From Franconibacter pulveris DSM 19144 (lineage in GTDB: Bacteria > Pseudomonadota > Gammaproteobacteria > Enterobacterales > Enterobacteriaceae): a stretch of DNA of 64,000 bases. This document shows positions 62,959-64,000 of this stretch, in pieces. The DNA lies in the NCBI GenBank assembly GCA_000621185.1, contig KK211221.1, positions 701,347 through 765,346 on the forward strand, written 5' to 3'. A model generated the notes under the pieces. That model was not told the origin of the DNA. It ran no database searches and saw only the letters and a list, made by a program, of their open reading frames with translations. Each line of letters begins with the position of its first letter. Within the stretch, counting starts at the first letter, position 1. Both the position numbers and the translations under genes were made by a program.

Positions 62959-64000
62959 TCAGAAGCTGTAGGTACCGCTGACGGAGAAGTTACGCGGCGC
63001 GCCGTATACGCCATATGTGCCCAGGTAGTTGTAATACTCTTTGTCGAACAGGTTATTGAGGTTCGCCTGCAGCGCAAAGTTTTTGGTGACCTGGTAGCGG
63101 CTGAAGAGATCGACCACCGCGTAGCTGCCCTGGGTAATGCGCTCATCGCCGTTCGGGCCGGCAACGTCACGCCAGGTTTTGTTCTGCCAGTTCACGCCGC
63201 CGCCCACGGCCAGCGCTGGCAGCATCGGCAGCTGATAACGGGTGAAGAGCTTCAGCGTAGTGCGCGGCTGGTCCGGGTTGACCGCCGTGCCGTTGTTCTC
63301 TTCCGCCACGTAGCGGGTAGCGCCAAAGGTGAGCTGCCAGTTGTCGGTGAGCGCGCCGTTCAGCTCGAACTCCACCCCGCGGCTGACCGCATCCACAGAC
63401 TCATACGCTTCCTGACCGCCGCTGTTCGGGATGTACTCGCCGGTGCCGACCGGCACCCCTTTCTGCTCGGTGCGGAAGAGCGCAAGCGTGGTGGTCAACG
63501 CCGTGTTGTTCCAGTCCGCCTTCAGTCCCGCTTCGTAGCTGCGGCCTTTGGTCGGGTCAAGGAATTCGCTGTTAATGTCGCGCTGTTCCGTCGGCTGGAA
63601 GATTGAGGTGTAGCTGGCGTAAGCCGACCAGGTGTCGTTGATATCGTAAACCAGGCCCGCGTACGGGGTCACATCATCGAACTGGCTGTTGCGGATCTCA
63701 TCCGGCTTGCGCTCGAGGTTGTACTGCGCGCTCCAGTCGGTATAACGCGCGCCGACGATCAGGTGCAGCGGGTCTGCCAGCGAAAACCGCGCAGAAGCGT
63801 AAAGTGATTTCTGACGGATGGTGTCGCGGCTGTAGAGCGCCCAGTCGGTCCACTGCGGGTCCGCCAGCTGGCTGCCGTCATTGTAGGCGTTGCCAATCGG
63901 AATGATGCCCGCGCTCGGGTAAGAGTTATCGTAGTTGTTGCGCTGACGGCTGTAGCTGCCGCCGACCATGATTTCATGCTGACGCTCAAACAGCTCAAAG
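62959..64000 (-). CDS. TonB-dependent siderophore receptor, C-terminal part
   Basis: This is the C-terminal about 347 residues of an outer-membrane beta-barrel receptor; the frame is open to the window edge, so the gene continues outside. Alternating barrel strands and Tyr/Trp-rich loops are seen, such as VGARYTDWSAQYN and YAGLVYDINDTWSAYASYTSIFQP. The end LNNLFDKEYYNYLG ... FSVSGTYSF, with a terminal Phe, is the BAM signal. It looks like the FhuE/FpvA group for hydroxamate-type siderophores; the ligand is not certain. Confidence 0.92.
   Translation of the reverse strand, partial: FELFERQHEIMVGGSYSRQRNNYDNSYPSAGIIPIGNAYNDGSQLADPQWTDWALYSRDTIRQKSLYASARFSLADPLHLIVGARYTDWSAQYNLERKPDEIRNSQFDDVTPYAGLVYDINDTWSAYASYTSIFQPTEQRDINSEFLDPTKGRSYEAGLKADWNNTALTTTLALFRTEQKGVPVGTGEYIPNSGGQEAYESVDAVSRGVEFELNGALTDNWQLTFGATRYVAEENNGTAVNPDQPRTTLKLFTRYQLPMLPALAVGGGVNWQNKTWRDVAGPNGDERITQGSYAVVDLFSRYQVTKNFALQANLNNLFDKEYYNYLGTYGVYGAPRNFSVSGTYSF

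Noticed and set aside
1-64000. tRNA, rRNA, insertion sequences, integrases or CRISPR arrays
   Set aside because: I looked for them over the window and saw none that I can support; a full search would need software.

Overview
The window is enteric (Enterobacteriaceae) chromosome, GC-rich, with long antisense open frames that are only a by-product of base composition. The gene order sbcC-mak-rdgC-ppnP-aroM-yaiA-aroL ... yaiI ... proC ... adrA-psiF ... iraP ... ddlA-yaiZ-yaiY-yaiW-sbmA ... ampH ... hemB is the backbone of the E. coli 8-9 minute region. The codon use and the extra genes fit a Cronobacter/Franconibacter/Enterobacter-like genus; I cannot fix the species.

Layout. 1-13.3 kb: the backbone, with insertions relative to E. 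coli: a DUF2076 gene, a yaiI/DUF421/membrane-protein trio, araE with AraC and CRP sites, and a Rieske-FAD oxidoreductase. 13.3-14.3 kb: psiF and iraP, with phoA missing between them. 14.5-25.4 kb: an MdtG-like exporter, an extensin-like protein, ddlA, yaiZ, yaiY, yaiW, sbmA, an isochorismatase-like hydrolase, ampH, a CinA/PncC-like gene, an AhpD-like gene and hemB. 25.8-30.5 kb: an OlsF-like two-domain acyltransferase, the acid-shock protein Asr with 69-bp tandem repeats, and mmuPM behind a MetJ operator. 30.8-36.7 kb: a four-gene block coding for a Cys-type formate dehydrogenase-like protein, a DUF1641 protein and a CioAB-type cytochrome bd oxidase. 36.7-40.5 kb: an SDR-SDR-MFS-GlxA-type regulator operon. 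40.9-41.2 kb: a hok/sok-type toxin locus. 41.3-46.1 kb: a ZapE-like ATPase and, divergent from it, eat-eutB-eutC (ethanolamine use without a microcompartment) behind a near-perfect sigma-54 promoter. 46.9-49.9 kb: a siaABCD-like phosphatase/kinase/partner-switch/diguanylate cyclase operon. 50-56.5 kb: an SDR, a VOC protein, lpxP, a P-loop kinase-like protein, a cspA-family gene with a cold-box leader, cheV and three small membrane or lipoproteins. 56.6-61.2 kb: fdnGHI, with fdnG read through an in-frame TGA as selenocysteine. 61.3-62.9 kb: a small accessory patch with an unknown protein, a ribbon-helix-helix protein, intergenic palindromes and a second hok/sok locus very close to that of plasmid R1. 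The window ends inside a TonB-dependent siderophore receptor.

How the genes connect. Two formate-oxidising systems of different type lie 23 kb apart: the selenoprotein Fdn-N, with NarL and FNR sites for nitrate respiration, and a Cys-type enzyme co-linear with an oxygen-reducing bd oxidase. Two diguanylate cyclases (DgcC/AdrA and a SiaD-like enzyme) and the RpoS anti-adaptor IraP make the region rich in sessile and stress signalling. The most original parts are the formate dehydrogenase/DUF1641/bd-oxidase block, the siaABCD-like module with a soluble CBS-like SiaA input domain, the sigma-54-driven eat-eutBC, and the pair of hok/sok loci.
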